Source of the DNA: Rhodoflexus caldus
Lineage (GTDB): Bacteria > Bacteroidota > Bacteroidia > Cytophagales > Thermoflexibacteraceae
Direction: 5' to 3'
NCBI RefSeq assembly: GCF_021206925.1
Contig: NZ_JAJPRF010000014.1
Coordinates: forward strand, 27,175 to 91,174
Length of the DNA stretch: 64,000 nucleotides
Shown here piece by piece: positions 20,101-25,769 of this stretch. The number at the start of each line of letters is the position of its first letter. The stretch's first letter is position 1. Under the pieces are notes generated by a model. That model was given only the letters and a program-made list of their open reading frames with translations. It had not been told where the DNA came from and searched no databases. Both the position numbers and the translations under genes were made by a program.

Positions 20101-20872
20101 AAAAATCACTGCTTTGTCCGCTGCAATCCCACGTCAAATTACCAAAAACGGGGGCTCCCCAATGGTCAAATTCCGTGGCATCGCTGATGCCGCTAATCAA
20201 TACGGTTGATAAAGGTTTATAAATAGCCGCTGGAATGCTGTCGCCATTGACATTGTGGATGTATGTTGAACCGTCGCGAAAGTCTATCAACCCTTGATTG
20301 CCCGCACGGAAGGCACTGAGCCTACCATATCCCGAGGCTGGCCCTGCCACATGTGTTGCCTCAATGCTGCCTTCAATCACAAAAATTGAAAAATTATTGG
20401 CAGGTCGCAAGCAAAATACGGCATTAGGGGCTGAACCGCCGTACAGTTGCAACGACTGCCCCGACGCATGAACGAAATTACTCAATACGTTCAAGAAAGT
20501 AGGTATGGTAAGCGATGTAGTAAAGGCCACTCTGTCCGATGAGCCGAAATTGACAATTTCCAATCCTCCGACTGAGGTATTGGTAACTGAAAAAACAACC
20601 GTAACGCTTCCCGTTTGCACCCCTGCCAGCGACGAAATATCGGAGCCGTCAAAAATAGCGCGGTCTATAATGCCGGGGACACCTGCGCCGCCTGCCCCGC
20701 CTAATGTAAGCGACCAGTTAGCCGTGCTGTTCCATACGCCACCGATTCCACCCACCCAGTAATAGTCTGCGGCCGAAGTCTGTATTGCCCAGAATAACAG
20801 TACGAATAAGCCTGCAAAACTTTTACGACACCATTTTTTAAAAAAGAAAACGTTTTGTAAATAATACGGCAT
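11129..20872 (-). CDS. Giant secreted protein: beta-helix, Fn3-like, LRR and T9SS sorting domain
   Basis: 3247 residues in one unbroken frame. A signal peptide (about 1-34, ending TSAADYYWVGG) is followed by a repetitive beta-rich region. Two CSLREA-type modules occur (about 684-770 and 1194-1280), each with the motif DGICDDGTGNC and followed by Asn/Gly-rich right-handed beta-helix repeats (NNRIVGNYIG type). About five Fn3-like repeats lie at roughly 1800-2390 (TVTNITPTSAELNW, GYLVIRR). An IPT/TIG-like domain occupies about 2390-2480. Leucine-rich repeats run from about 2640 to 2900 (LRYLNLSGNRLSGLFPGW) and Ig-like domains from about 2910 to 3150. The last 85 residues (ELRIYPNPSAGG through VSGVYLLQIETSEG) are a T9SS type A sorting domain. 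It is exported through Sec and T9SS to the surface or medium. A role in adhesion or matrix binding is inferred from domain types. Confidence 0.9.
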   Translation of the reverse strand: MPYYLQNVFFFKKWCRKSFAGLFVLLFWAIQTSAADYYWVGGIGGVWNSTANWSLTLGGAGGAGVPGIIDRAIFDGSDISSLAGVQTGSVTVVFSVTNTSVGGLEIVNFGSSDRVAFTTSLTIPTFLNVLSNFVHASGQSLQLYGGSAPNAVFCLRPANNFSIFVIEGSIEATHVAGPASGYGRLSAFRAGNQGLIDFRDGSTYIHNVNGDSIPAAIYKPLSTVLISGISDATEFDHWGAPVFGNLTWDCSGQSSDFLIDRNLTLTSLDMVSTGTGTLNLAATAPRQLTVTGDANIAGGFLRLSSGSDPGRLRVEGDFVQSDGTLDLRGNSQLQVLNNLQQVASTAVITASSGIGQIAFIGGANVNFTVENISGSVGVLIEKNTPTAEVKYSSPQQTLLSSLIIKVGIWSFSAIFPQSLRISGLMQVDADGILDMQGEDHQLRLDGAVAGLTDAKLLVTTSGLGENSTIHFGGSSTQIIPALSVYRTLEVSNSVKLPAGNITTNALFLSSGSIRLGANNLIVAGGIVAYPEGGVVQTNGSGRWGVFFNAAEPAKELRMATIVGSPITVNVGDMATAGIYYFRVMEPAAIGFFPPALTSDYANFEIEMQAPTGAGTVAVGTFSMIYPSALNVGNPAFQRLYVFDGVWQRYPSAVFGGLDFFMEASNMTISETPRKYAIFKTEELVVNSTADTPDANPGDGICDDGTGNCTLRAAIEEANASAGFDLIRFNIPGAGPHTIFLTDDLPDINEQVLIDGYSQPGAVPNSNAIGLPNNAVIQIEINRVGAATSNGLRLAAARIEVRGLSITNQSGAAINIGGLDVSDCKVTGCFIGIRPDNSFLPNANDGGIFIGTFVNSTIIGDGTPAGMNVIEVQEFGTGVLINDAYDNRIVGNYIGLDATGANSYNNFGTGVAIRGSLSFGNFIGNGIESRRNVIAGLETGVLIEGAGTNNKVIGNYIGTNAAGNAAVATSLGISVANAADQFIGRSNNTETGNLISGISGTAINLGADATGIYVWGNAIGVAANRIAPLGNSGTAVLIDDNSTSNQIGGNDAWQGNIIAHNGAGVVIGSLGANTNNRILHNRIYNNTGDGIVLDVGANNDKAAPAINAIAAADLTLSGTGTDGDRIQIFTNNGLPSPNTAEGRLLIGETIVSGGTWSIPFAPVPGHRYTATATDAAGNTSPFSSPQILSSGIFVVNTTANTPDSNPGDGICDDGTGNCSLRAAAEEANALPGVNAIYFNIPGAGPHTIIGSFSFSDRVVINGYTQPGAAPAVSLSTPADIRIEIQGAIQFDTQTTPFTSSASYSHLSGVAIAGGVFGEITISAGVSNVSVKGNYIGREPDADLVATPSVSKINVVGNNNTIGGRNIAERNLLGGSITLQGSNNTVQGNFIAVKPNGIDIDAIPSMSAGISISGNDNVIGGAELGMPNLIGGAQVGVRVSGGTGNNFRNNRIFCNELAAAELVAGGNNDKSPPTVTSFTPNLINPFMELRGRSVPFDTITVYRDNSLTCAFTTAPRQAREIIATTLTDLDGDWSVSLPGVSRGDRLVVSATDIADNTSPFVQLPAFLLSFTNIPDQLVSPGTLRHILSQFSLENVTQGAADLPDFTGVLIPFRGTYTNTDISQFELYQNTADNFSTATLVNAAFPTNTGSGEDINFLILSPVSIAPGDVRYFWVTADIAPLANSGETVRTGIIRKNNFVFNGAASIVGIDSLPAQGIQTVCSLPVPTATVTLVPIIGGTAELSATATGVSNFRWYDVPTGGTPLATTSGVFITPPVIVPVTFYVSSYDPVLACESSRVPVLVTPIGGLAPTVQATAVTVTNITPTSAELNWANGNGTHRLVIITDDTSPVSPPLNNTSYTANTVYGGSGNQVVFNGSGAGPVTVTGLLPAAQYTVQVFEYNENLPNITYNINPDTGNPANFSTLAAEPLNPPLNLTLTPVSGVQVTGLFDPPVTPADGYLVLRRLTGDPQTFPIDGQAYMPGTVYAGQMVVASGVSLSFNDIYALIPLTDYTYDVYAYNGSPLTRNYLISAVLSGSVQTLPPTPDPLAQPAPLTITNITATSATGNVILTTGCGCSGYLATIRPLGTSEAPPQDGVAYAVGSFIAPNVRVVYRGNLNTFFINNLLPDTEYVVSVYALNGTGIATNYLITPSLLARFQTQVKTPDASPTALVFSGITDRKIEGAFTPSFGGAAGYLVIRRPQGSTRILPQDGTNYAVGATLAPNHWVVAQGNNLSFVANGLQPATEYVFDVYAYNGNGTRRLYRTTDPLSGAAATLATEPAATPVDLRFTRRTKSGLGGEFTESLPAPENYLITIRLSDTPPFVPEDSKSYNVGEIINGVRIIGIDDTRQFSAAQLEADTPYAVDVYAFNGRGNTANYTAQALTGVGRTLPFTPILQNISPTFTIAEGAATVLTLFGDDFLPGAVVRWNGGIRLATTFVNSRQLQAIIPPELTANIGTAQISVANSTDVVPAPELVSENRAFEVHAGLNIGFAGVDAGNIDPNTDKHPLYVISLFARGQAQVLQGLQLRTEGTFTAQDLKPNGFRLWLSSNASYDPQDRELAVVPSAGAGSTLTFGNLNLNLQRSTNLFLILTADIAVQAQAGRTIRIGTVAQTQVTLANNELAKIGVNPLPAGGTQTINSAQVNNPMDIERLRRLYNATGGEDWHEKWNFNDPPGTWRGIKVENGEVVGIDLSGNNLSGDLAAVFEANIVAFGKLRYLNLSGNRLSGLFPGWVLNLEELEYLDLSRNDFSGEVPDGISRLRKLVTLILSENRFDRLSGQIGALANMEAFLLNNNRFAVLPFELTSLQKLRTLIVRNNQLVHLPDIFAPLQQLRYLDVSFNLLTALPASISRLTALEVFLFHNNEISDLPPLDALRRLQKLYAYSNKLDFADLLPLMPLFRPIDFIYAPQARIGTPQIINAEQGSSFLLEIRTGGEQNRYRWLRNGVQVVATDNPALPINSATAAQSGIYTVEVTNPEAPALTLLSAEYDVRLSCGSSVTGINTRLTVSGGLNFCEGEAIFVQLSAARNQNVVELLWLKDGQGIGGAASLNFTAREPGTYAVRMLTEGGCTVLSESITIRRNPAPVVRIRTENGRMTAETSGEVISYQWFKDNVQVADANRAQFEPSESGFYRVRITDRNGCTAFSEPEGFNVTALPTEPVWAHELRIYPNPSAGGVFQVKFPVTMLRQSNAAHTLRITDLQGRLIAAHSLTANDLLFGAQLNLEAQVSGVYLLQIETSEGVIVRKLVKK

Positions 20873-21085
20873 TTTTTTATCGTTTAGTATTTTTAGCTTT
20901 AATTACCTGATTATCAGTTCTAATTTACGATAAATAACGGACGAAAAAATGCCCGAGTAAGTTTTTAAAAATTAATTCATCTTTTAAAAAAGGCTATTCG
21001 TAGCTTTCTTTTTATTTAGCTTTCTTTTCCTACTTTCTTAGAATTACTGCAAATTGCTCATTTTCAACAAATTACACCTTTAAAA

Positions 21086-21500
21086 TGCTACAAATTTGTG
21101 TAGATTGCAAGTAAAAATGCTACAAATTTGTGCCTACTCTCCTGCTTGTCTGCTACTAATTTGTGTTGTTTCCCCGCTTAACCGCTACTAATTTGTGCAT
21201 GTTGTTTTTTTAGAAGTTGTTGATATTTTAAACACCCCCTTTTGACTGCTACAAATACGTGCATCCCCCTTTTCCCCTACTGACTGCTACAAATTTGTGT
21301 ATGTGTGCATGCTTAACTGCTACAAATTTGTGTGCTGCAACAAAGCCAACGGCAGGCGCTTATTTCCGCATCAAGTCGCGAGTTGCTGACTGCTACAAAT
21401 TTGTGTACACCTGTTTTTAACTGCTACAAATTTGTGCGTGCGATGCTTTTTTGCCCTACCAACAGGCTCCCTTTGAATTGATAACTGCTACAAATTTGTG
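21086..21500 (+). repeat. Ten iterons (consensus tgctacaaatttgtg)
   Basis: The 15-bp repeat starts at 21086, 21118, 21151, 21183, 21247, 21285, 21318, 21391, 21422 and 21486, all in the same direction. Seven copies are identical. Copies 3 and 4 read ctaatttgtg in the second part (copy 4 also begins with c), and copy 5 ends atacgtg. Most start-to-start distances are 31-33 bp, and two are 64 bp. That is about three and six helical turns, placing the sites on the same DNA face. This is the classic pattern of binding sites for a Rep initiator. Confidence 0.9.
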
Positions 21501-21521
21501 CAATGCTTTTTTTTACAATTT

Positions 21522-21550
21522 CTGCTACGTAAAATTTTGATTTGTAGCAG
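21522..21550. promoter_or_regulatory. Inverted iteron arms ahead of rep (candidate autorepression operator)
   Basis: ctgctac at 21522-21528 faces gtagcag at 21544-21550; the second is an iteron start in reverse orientation (reverse complement ctgctacaaat). It lies about 70-95 bp upstream of the rep start. In iteron plasmids such an inverted copy is bound by Rep dimers, which repress rep transcription. That role here is inferred. Confidence 0.6.
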
Positions 21551-21616
21551 CTATCAGTTAAGTTAGAACGTGTTTTTGCATGATTGCAGCGTATTTACTG
21601 TACATATAGTGCTAAT

Positions 21617-22954
21617 ATGATTCACATGAAAGAAAAGAAAAAACATCCGATACACTATACCGTATTTCATCCAAACATACTGATAGGCGTTAATACCGAA
21701 CTAAAACTGGCAGAACAACGGCTGTATATGGAAGTGTTAAATTTCAACCATTTGGCCGAGCCGGACAGGTTAGACTATGAAATACCCTACGAATTTATCA
21801 CCCACAGCACCGACAAAAAGGTTATCCAGAAAAAGGCACATCAGGAGTTTACCCGCATTGCCGAAGTGCTGCAAAAACGTGTTTTTCGCTTGGATAAGGA
21901 GTTTATGCAAACGCATTTCAACGAAAAATATGCCGTTACTTTTAACCCCTTTCCGGTGATTAAATACAAGGAAAAGCACTTTCAAGTGCGCCTGAATGAG
22001 TATTTAAAGGCTATTTTGGTAAAATTGGAAACCGGATTTACCAAAGGCGATATTGAATTGCTTCGCACCTTCCGCAGCGAATACTCTTTTTTGATGTACT
22101 GGCTCATCCGCGAACAGCAGTGGAAACAGCGCGGCGGCATGTTGGAGTTTACGGTTGAGGGCTTGAAAAAAGCCTTAGGTTGCGAAGACCAATACGAAGG
22201 AAGATTCAATAATTTCAAGGCACGCGTATTGGACGTAGTCTATGAAGAATTTAAAGGGACTTGGGTAGAGTTTGAATACGAAATCGTGCGCGGCGGAAAA
22301 GGCGGCAAAGCCATTCAGGCCATCCGATTTCACTTTAAAAACGATGCACAGCAAGAACGCACGCTGGCCCCTGTTGCGCAATATGAGTGGGAAAACGAAC
22401 TGTTGCGCTATGGCGTACAGGAACGCGATATATGGCGCATCCGCGACTGGGTAAACACTTCTGCACCTTTGAAAGACGATTACATCTGGGATTCGTTCTA
22501 TGTGGAAACCTGTATTAAGATGGCGCAGGAGCACTACCGCAGCAAAAAACAGCAACAGAAAGCCAAACAAATACAAAACATGGCTAACTACATTTATGCT
22601 GCTTTGATTAATGGCTGGTGGTTGCCCGAAATAGAGTTTCGCCGCAGTGAATTGCAGAAAAAGTCTTTGGCGATGCTGGTGCAGTCGGGTGCTAAAAGAA
22701 ACCCTGCACCCGTAACGGCCGAGGCAGCGGAAAATGCCGCTGTGTCTGCTTTGACCAAAGCAACGGCCTATGCGGTGGAGCGGCAGGCCGAAATTCCATT
22801 TGCTGCTGCCAAGCCCAAGTTTACCATGCCTTATGCCGATTTTCAGGCAACCTATCGTGCGTATTGCGAAGCCACCGGCGAAACTGTCGGGGAGGCTGAG
22901 TTTGCCACACGCCTTGGCTATGTCATCGCCGGCGATGTGGTGGAAAAACGGTAG
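21617..22954 (+). CDS. RepB/Rep_3-family plasmid replication initiator
   Basis: 445 residues from the ATG at 21617; ATG 21626 (MKEKKKHPIHYTVFHPN) is also possible, and a TTG at 21584 less so. The first 230 or so residues show the two winged-helix domains of Rep_3 initiators: NILIGVNTELKLAEQRLYMEV, then EFITHSTDKKVIQKKAHQEF, then FRSEYSFLMYWLIREQQW and MLEFTVEGLKKALGCEDQY. The pattern of a motif for surviving folds followed by FNNFKARVLDVVYEEF is typical of the Bacteroidota RepB-like initiators. Residues 235-445 form a long C-terminal extension, Ala-rich towards the end, with no recognised domain. Rep should bind the iterons just upstream and open the origin. It is convergent with the parB-like gene. 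Confidence 0.85.
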   Translation: MIHMKEKKKHPIHYTVFHPNILIGVNTELKLAEQRLYMEVLNFNHLAEPDRLDYEIPYEFITHSTDKKVIQKKAHQEFTRIAEVLQKRVFRLDKEFMQTHFNEKYAVTFNPFPVIKYKEKHFQVRLNEYLKAILVKLETGFTKGDIELLRTFRSEYSFLMYWLIREQQWKQRGGMLEFTVEGLKKALGCEDQYEGRFNNFKARVLDVVYEEFKGTWVEFEYEIVRGGKGGKAIQAIRFHFKNDAQQERTLAPVAQYEWENELLRYGVQERDIWRIRDWVNTSAPLKDDYIWDSFYVETCIKMAQEHYRSKKQQQKAKQIQNMANYIYAALINGWWLPEIEFRRSELQKKSLAMLVQSGAKRNPAPVTAEAAENAAVSALTKATAYAVERQAEIPFAAAKPKFTMPYADFQATYRAYCEATGETVGEAEFATRLGYVIAGDVVEKR

Positions 22955-22981
22955 TCTTCCCCCTTTGATTTTTATGTGTTC

Positions 22982-23015
22982 AAGGAGCTATCCGCAAGCA
23001 AGGGTAGCTCCTTTT
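22982..23015 (+). terminator. Intrinsic terminator after rep
   Basis: The arms aaggagcta (22982-22990) and tagctcctt (23005-23013), with further inner pairs, are followed by ttttagttttt. It lies 28 bp past the rep stop codon and directly ahead of the convergent parB-like stop. Confidence 0.8.
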
Positions 23016-23020
23016 AGTTT

Positions 23021-23923
23021 TTACAAAAGGCTTTCCAAAGTATCCATCAATGCCTTTGCTTGTTCTAAGGCACTTCTGTTGCGTTTTTTAACGGCCTGCC
23101 CCAATAGTTTGACAATATTGTTTTTCACCTGTTCGGCTGCTTTTGCCGTGTCATTAGCGGTTGCGGTGTCTGCCGATACGGCTGCCGGTTCGGGGGCAGC
23201 GGTTTGCTCTTTGGCTTTTCGGTAGGCTTCGGCAAAGCTGCTGCCGTTCATGATGTACTCTCCCATTTCTGCCAATATATCGTCTTCGTTGGCAAGATTA
23301 GTGAGCTGCAACTTGCTGAATTTGACGCGCTTGTTGAGCATGTCCCATTTGAGTTGCTCGTTGCCTTGCGTGAGTTTGTCTAAGGCCTCGGCAAACTTTT
23401 CATCGGTTCGGATGGTTTTTTCCGATACCTGATGTTGTTCTGCCAATCGCTCGGCGGTGCGCTCGCCTTCACCTGTCTTCTGAAACTGATTGCTGCCTGT
23501 GCCGCCTATTTTGCGTTTTTCCTGTTTGTATTGCAAGCCGCGCAGGTAGGCTTTGGTTTCTTCGGTAACGTTGCGCTTGCCCAACTGGTTGTTAATCATC
23601 CAGTCTTTGGCGGCTTCTTCATCGGCAAAGTCAATCAACTGAACGCGAAACGGCAGGTTGTAAGTGGTGCAAATTTGGTAGCGGTTATGCCCGTCTATCA
23701 GGATATACTTGCCATCGCGTTGCCAAACGATGAGCGCATCGCGGCAGCCTTCTTTGCGGATGTTGTCTTCCAACTGGCGGTATTCGTCTTCGGCCAGCGG
23801 CGGAATGAAGTGCTTGAACTGTTCTTCAATAACAATGTTTTCGCGGATATATTCCAACGATTGTTGGTTTTGCTTTTCCGCTTGTTCTACCAACTTATCA
23901 AATTTAAATGCCTTTTTTGCCAT
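23021..23923 (-). CDS. parB: ParB-like partition protein
   Basis: 300 residues. The N-terminal ParB/Sulfiredoxin-like domain spans about 30-130 (FIPPLAEDEYRQLEDNIRKEG, ALIVWQRDGKYILIDGHNRY). The segment GHNRY (78-82) stands where chromosomal ParBs have the CTP-binding GERR box, so the nucleotide switch may be altered or absent. A helix-turn-helix follows at about 150-180 (TAERLAEQHQVSEKTIR). The C-terminal third is Ala-rich with a likely coiled coil. It is the second gene of a parA-parB operon and faces rep tail to tail. It is predicted to bind a centromere site and recruit ParA. The conserved palindromes at 24809, 25651 and 32076 are candidate sites. Confidence 0.82.
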   Translation of the reverse strand: MAKKAFKFDKLVEQAEKQNQQSLEYIRENIVIEEQFKHFIPPLAEDEYRQLEDNIRKEGCRDALIVWQRDGKYILIDGHNRYQICTTYNLPFRVQLIDFADEEAAKDWMINNQLGKRNVTEETKAYLRGLQYKQEKRKIGGTGSNQFQKTGEGERTAERLAEQHQVSEKTIRTDEKFAEALDKLTQGNEQLKWDMLNKRVKFSKLQLTNLANEDDILAEMGEYIMNGSSFAEAYRKAKEQTAAPEPAAVSADTATANDTAKAAEQVKNNIVKLLGQAVKKRNRSALEQAKALMDTLESLL

Positions 23924-24000
23924 GCTTTACAGTAGATTTTTTACACACTCAAATCACTCAACCATCCCGTCAATCGTTTCGTCATCTCATCCTTGCCCGA

Positions 24001-24756
24001 CTATGCCACCTGATTGCCTATGATTTCTTTGGCTAGTGCCATGTAGTCTTCTGCGCCTGCCGAGCGGGGGCTGTATTCAAAAATATCTTTCCCAACCGAT
24101 GTAGCTTCTGCCAAACTGATATTTTGGCGAATGGCCGATTGATAAACCTTGCCGTGATAGATATCGCGGACGGTTTCGGCTATGTGCTGACGGAAAACGG
24201 TTTTATTGATTTGCGTAATGAGCAGTCCGGCAATTTCAATGGTCGGGTTTAGGTTTTCGCGGATGCTTTCTACCAGCCGCAAGATGGTTTGCAGACCTTT
24301 TACGGCCAAATATTCGGACTGCACCACAATCATTACTTCGGTGGCTGCAATCAAGGCATTGGTGGTCAGGATGCCCAACGAAGGCGGACAATCTATCAGA
24401 ATAAAATCGTAGTTGTCTTTGACGGTGCGCAGGGCATTTTTGAGGCGAAAATAGCCATTGACATCGGCTTGCAGTTTTACTTCGGCTTCCGACAGGTCTA
24501 AATCTGCCGGTACAAGGTCTAAGTTAGCCGCCAAATTCATAATAGGCAGCGGTTCGTTTTCACAAACAGCCTGATAAATATTTCGCTCGGGCTCTTCCAC
24601 ACCGATTGCCTGTGAGAGGTTTGCCTGCGGGTCTATGTCTATGATAAGTGTTTTCCGGCCATTAAGGGAAAGGGCTTTGCCCAAGTTGAGCGTGGTCGTA
24701 GTTTTACCCACGCCGCCTTTGTGGTTGATGATGGCGATAATTTTCATCCGTTGCAA
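24001..24756 (-). CDS. parA: ParA-family partition ATPase
   Basis: 251 residues; ATG at 24747 (MKIIAIINHKGGVGKTTT) is the more usual start. The deviant Walker A motif KGGVGKTTT lies at about residues 13-21, Walker A' is TLIIDIDPQANLS, and Walker B is DFILIDCPPSLG. QSEYLAVKGLQTILRLVE is the typical post-Walker region. There is no N-terminal DNA-binding domain, so it is the short plasmid/chromosome type (Ib or Soj-like), not the P1 type. It forms ATP-dependent patches on the nucleoid and pulls ParB-bound DNA apart. It is 77 bp upstream of the ParB-like gene in the same direction. The stretch upstream of its start contains a conserved palindrome at 24809-24837. Confidence 0.93.
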   Translation of the reverse strand: MQRMKIIAIINHKGGVGKTTTTLNLGKALSLNGRKTLIIDIDPQANLSQAIGVEEPERNIYQAVCENEPLPIMNLAANLDLVPADLDLSEAEVKLQADVNGYFRLKNALRTVKDNYDFILIDCPPSLGILTTNALIAATEVMIVVQSEYLAVKGLQTILRLVESIRENLNPTIEIAGLLITQINKTVFRQHIAETVRDIYHGKVYQSAIRQNISLAEATSVGKDIFEYSPRSAGAEDYMALAKEIIGNQVA

Positions 24757-24808
24757 GTTGGTTTGACGTGTACGAAATTAGGATTTTATATGGTTTACAC
24801 AAAAAAAC

Positions 24809-24837
24809 AGCAGCGTGGTAATATTTACCGCGCTGCT
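24809..24837. repeat. Conserved palindrome, copy 1 (parA upstream / heme oxygenase 3' end)
   Basis: The arms agcagcgtggtaa and ttaccgcgctgct lie around tat. It differs from copies 2 and 3 at two positions (loop t for c, and g for a in the right arm). It is preceded on the plus strand by seven A bases, so on the minus strand it is followed by a T-tract. It can therefore act as the terminator of the heme oxygenase gene. It also lies 50-80 bp upstream of parA, a usual place for a centromere or operator. Confidence 0.75.
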
Positions 24838-24854
24838 CTTGGGGGTGTTGTTAC

Positions 24855-25466
24855 TTAAAAAACTTTATTCAGACCACCAAACGCCAAGTAAGAAGAAAGC
24901 CATGCATCTAATTTTTGGAAGGTTAGAGAAGCTGTTTGCAGCAATTCATCCTCCGCTTCGGGATGGTTACTTGCAAAATCGCTAAGTAATGCCTGAAATT
25001 CTTTCCACATATCCCCCAGATTTTCGGTGCCGTAGCTGTTGAAGTATGCCGCACCTTGTTCGGCAGTAAAACCGAATTTTCTTGCCAGTGCGCGGCTAAG
25101 AAATTGTCCGCCAAGTGTAGAACCTTCCATGACATAGAGAAAACCCACGCGCTGCGCATCGGTTTGAAGAGGCGGCAGGTCGCTGCTCAGAGGCAGGTTG
25201 GCGGGGTTGATTTGTAAAAACTGCAAATCTTTTATAAGCATCGGTGTTTTGCGGCGGGCTACGATGTTAAATCCGGCCTGTTGCCACAGCGCCGACTTTT
25301 CCAGCGGCGGTTCGCAAACGCTGTAAAAGCCGTAGAACTTACTCAGCAAATGCGCATAGGCCTCTTGTGTGATGGTTTCATCCACAATGGCTTTGGTGAG
25401 TGTATTCTGCTCAATCTTATCATGATGGGCGGCAGTAAACTCTTTTAGCTTTTTATGAATACTCAT
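24855..25466 (-). CDS. Heme oxygenase (biliverdin-producing, BphO-like)
   Basis: 203 residues, all helical in character. The proximal heme ligand is expected at His14 or His15 (KEFTAAHHDKIEQ). The distal helix shows the family motif GFLYVMEGSTLGGQFLSRAL (about 108-127). The family cleaves heme to biliverdin, iron and carbon monoxide. In other bacteria this BphO branch is often next to a bacteriophytochrome; none is seen here, so iron recovery or heme detoxification is as likely. It is a single-gene transcription unit. The palindrome at 24809 probably terminates it. Confidence 0.85.
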   Translation of the reverse strand: MSIHKKLKEFTAAHHDKIEQNTLTKAIVDETITQEAYAHLLSKFYGFYSVCEPPLEKSALWQQAGFNIVARRKTPMLIKDLQFLQINPANLPLSSDLPPLQTDAQRVGFLYVMEGSTLGGQFLSRALARKFGFTAEQGAAYFNSYGTENLGDMWKEFQALLSDFASNHPEAEDELLQTASLTFQKLDAWLSSYLAFGGLNKVF

Positions 25467-25769
25467 CTGTTCTCTCTCCTATTGAAACTTCAAGCCTTAC
25501 AGCGTATTGATTGAGGATTAATCAAGGCAACCTGCTTGGCTTTTTAGTCATACAAAATAAACAACAGAATTAATATGAGTGAATAAAAACAGCATTTCAT
25601 ATTTTGAAAATCAGCAACACATCGGATGATAGGCATGATTACAACAACCCGCAGCGTGGTAACATTTACCACGCTGCTACTTTTACTGCTACAAAAAAGT
25701 GCATGGTTTATCGCCTGTTTTTCTTGGGATTCTGCTAATTTTAAGTTCGCTAACTAAGGTAAAATTCCC
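25467..25769. other. Divergent intergenic region with palindrome and iteron-like site
   Basis: 303 bp between the 5' ends of the heme oxygenase and molybdenum hydroxylase genes. It contains the conserved palindrome copy 2 (25651-25677). Ten bases further lies tgctacaaaaaagtg (25687-25701), which matches the origin iteron at 12 of 15 positions. No gene is visible. Confidence 0.6.
25651..25677. repeat. Conserved palindrome, copy 2 (between divergent genes)
   Basis: A perfect 12-3-12 palindrome with arms gcagcgtggtaa and ttaccacgctgc around cat. It is identical over all 27 bases to the core of copy 3. It lies upstream of both neighbouring genes, so it cannot be a terminator of either. Confidence 0.85.

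Larger units (their letters stand above)
20873..21616. other. Putative iteron-type replication origin
   Basis: A 744-bp non-coding region between the start of the giant protein gene and the rep gene. From 20873 to about 21085 it is very AT-rich and could serve as a DNA unwinding element. From 21086 to 21500 it carries ten directly repeated iterons, and at 21522-21550 an inverted pair of iteron arms just upstream of rep. No DnaA box was recognised by eye. The arrangement of AT-rich stretch, iterons, inverted operator copy and Rep_3-type gene matches plasmid theta origins such as pSC101, R6K and P1. Function is inferred from this layout. Confidence 0.75.

Noticed and set aside
21086..21500. Regular short repeats with unique spacers, resembling a CRISPR array
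   Set aside because: The repeats are 15 bp, partly degenerate, with spacing from 31 to 73 bp, no cas genes, and a Rep_3 gene directly downstream. They are iterons.
25651..25677. Palindrome copy 2 read as an intrinsic terminator
   Set aside because: It lies between two divergent genes, upstream of both, so there is no transcript for it to end unless an unseen small RNA exists.
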